Notes under the pieces: generated by a model
What the model was told of the DNA's origin: nothing
What the model saw: only the letters and a program-made list of their open reading frames with translations
Database searches by the model: none
Translations under genes and position numbers: made by a program
NCBI GenBank assembly: GCA_036345935.2
Contig: JADWOT020000002.1
Location: 1 to 64,000 of the forward strand
From: Taenia hydatigena
Taxonomy: Eukaryota; Platyhelminthes; Cestoda; Cyclophyllidea; Taeniidae
Reading direction: 5' to 3'
DNA: 64,000 bases
In this document: piece by piece, positions 63,840 to 64,000 of the stretch
Position numbering within the stretch: position 1 is the first letter of the stretch
How the letters are laid out: every line of letters begins with the position of its first letter

Positions 63840-64000
63840 TCACATGCGCAGGATTCAAATCGGTCCATTGCACAACAGAGTTGTCTAGCAATGCTCACCC
63901 TTCGCGGTCCCGTCCCTATAATTCAGTTGTTCCCTAATTTGATTTCCCTTCGCTTTTATTCTTCTGTTTATCCTCTACTTCTGTCGACTCCCTCGCCATC
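63840..64000 (+). pseudogene. family M, copy 4 (cut by the window edge)
   Basis: The sequence 'ggtccattgcacaacagagt' matches 'ggtccatcgcacaacagagt' at 4666, just upstream of the membrane exon of copy 1, and the similarity continues to the end of the window through the C/T-rich membrane exon region. Only the beginning is visible. Given the divergence from copy 1 and the absence of a clean frame, it is probably broken. Confidence 0.5.

Larger units (their letters stand above)
61886..64000 (+). repeat. right copy of the long dispersed repeat
   Basis: This is the counterpart of 1115-4950, in the same orientation and block order, lacking about 1.1 kb in the middle. It runs off the window edge. 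It carries a gypsy relic (62831-63127) and then the start of a family M gene, just as the left copy does. Confidence 0.8.

Noticed and set aside
1..64000. Bacterial or phage system, operon, CRISPR array, rRNA genes
   Set aside because: There are no tightly packed frames, no ribosome binding sites ahead of frames, no regularly spaced repeats and no rRNA sequence; exons with introns are seen instead.

Overview
The window looks like intron-rich animal DNA, most probably from a flatworm. No frame is open beyond about 310 codons. What can be recognised is short exons with GT-AG borders, introns mostly of 70-350 bp, a T-box transcription factor locus (a family typical of animals), a C2H2 zinc-finger gene, decayed Ty3/gypsy retrotransposon pieces and tRNA-derived repeats. 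The flatworm assignment is an inference from exon/intron style, not a proof.

Layout. 0-6.5 kb: relics of Ty3/gypsy pol, then a long dispersed repeat, then a broken copy of a small membrane-protein gene (family M below). 6.9-8.4 kb (minus): a T-box gene (copy A) with a 311-codon first exon and an in-frame stop inside the DNA-binding domain. 8.5-13.8 kb: no gene recognised. 13.9-14.8 kb: a strongly strand-asymmetric element with two tRNA-like sequences facing each other. 17.8 kb: a tRNA-Arg-like repeat head. 22.6-23.6 kb (plus): a C2H2 zinc-finger gene with about one finger per exon, four fingers of perfect spacing and all but one junction in phase 1. 32.2-34.5 kb: two copies of family M as an inverted repeat; the plus copy continues through five phase-consistent exons to 35.85 kb and is the only intact-looking one. 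36.9-38.1 kb: an acidic two-exon gene with one internal stop and a decayed tandem copy of part of it. 40.0-40.5 kb: two phase-matched exons of an unrecognised gene. 48.3-49.2 kb (plus): T-box copy B, a pseudogene that keeps the intron positions of copy A. 51.8-52.4 kb and 57.3-57.9 kb (minus): unrecognised coding-like exons. 56.98 kb (minus): a second tRNA-Arg-like repeat. 61.9-64 kb: a second copy, in the same orientation, of the repeat at the left edge, again gypsy relic followed by family M.

The common theme is duplication followed by decay. At least three unrelated multi-exon genes (T-box, family M, the acidic gene) are present as copies that keep introns, so they were copied as DNA rather than through RNA. 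Nothing indicates an operon, phage, CRISPR or other prokaryotic system. Gene models rest on reading frame, splice-site and phase agreement and on copy-to-copy comparison by eye; no search or alignment program was run.
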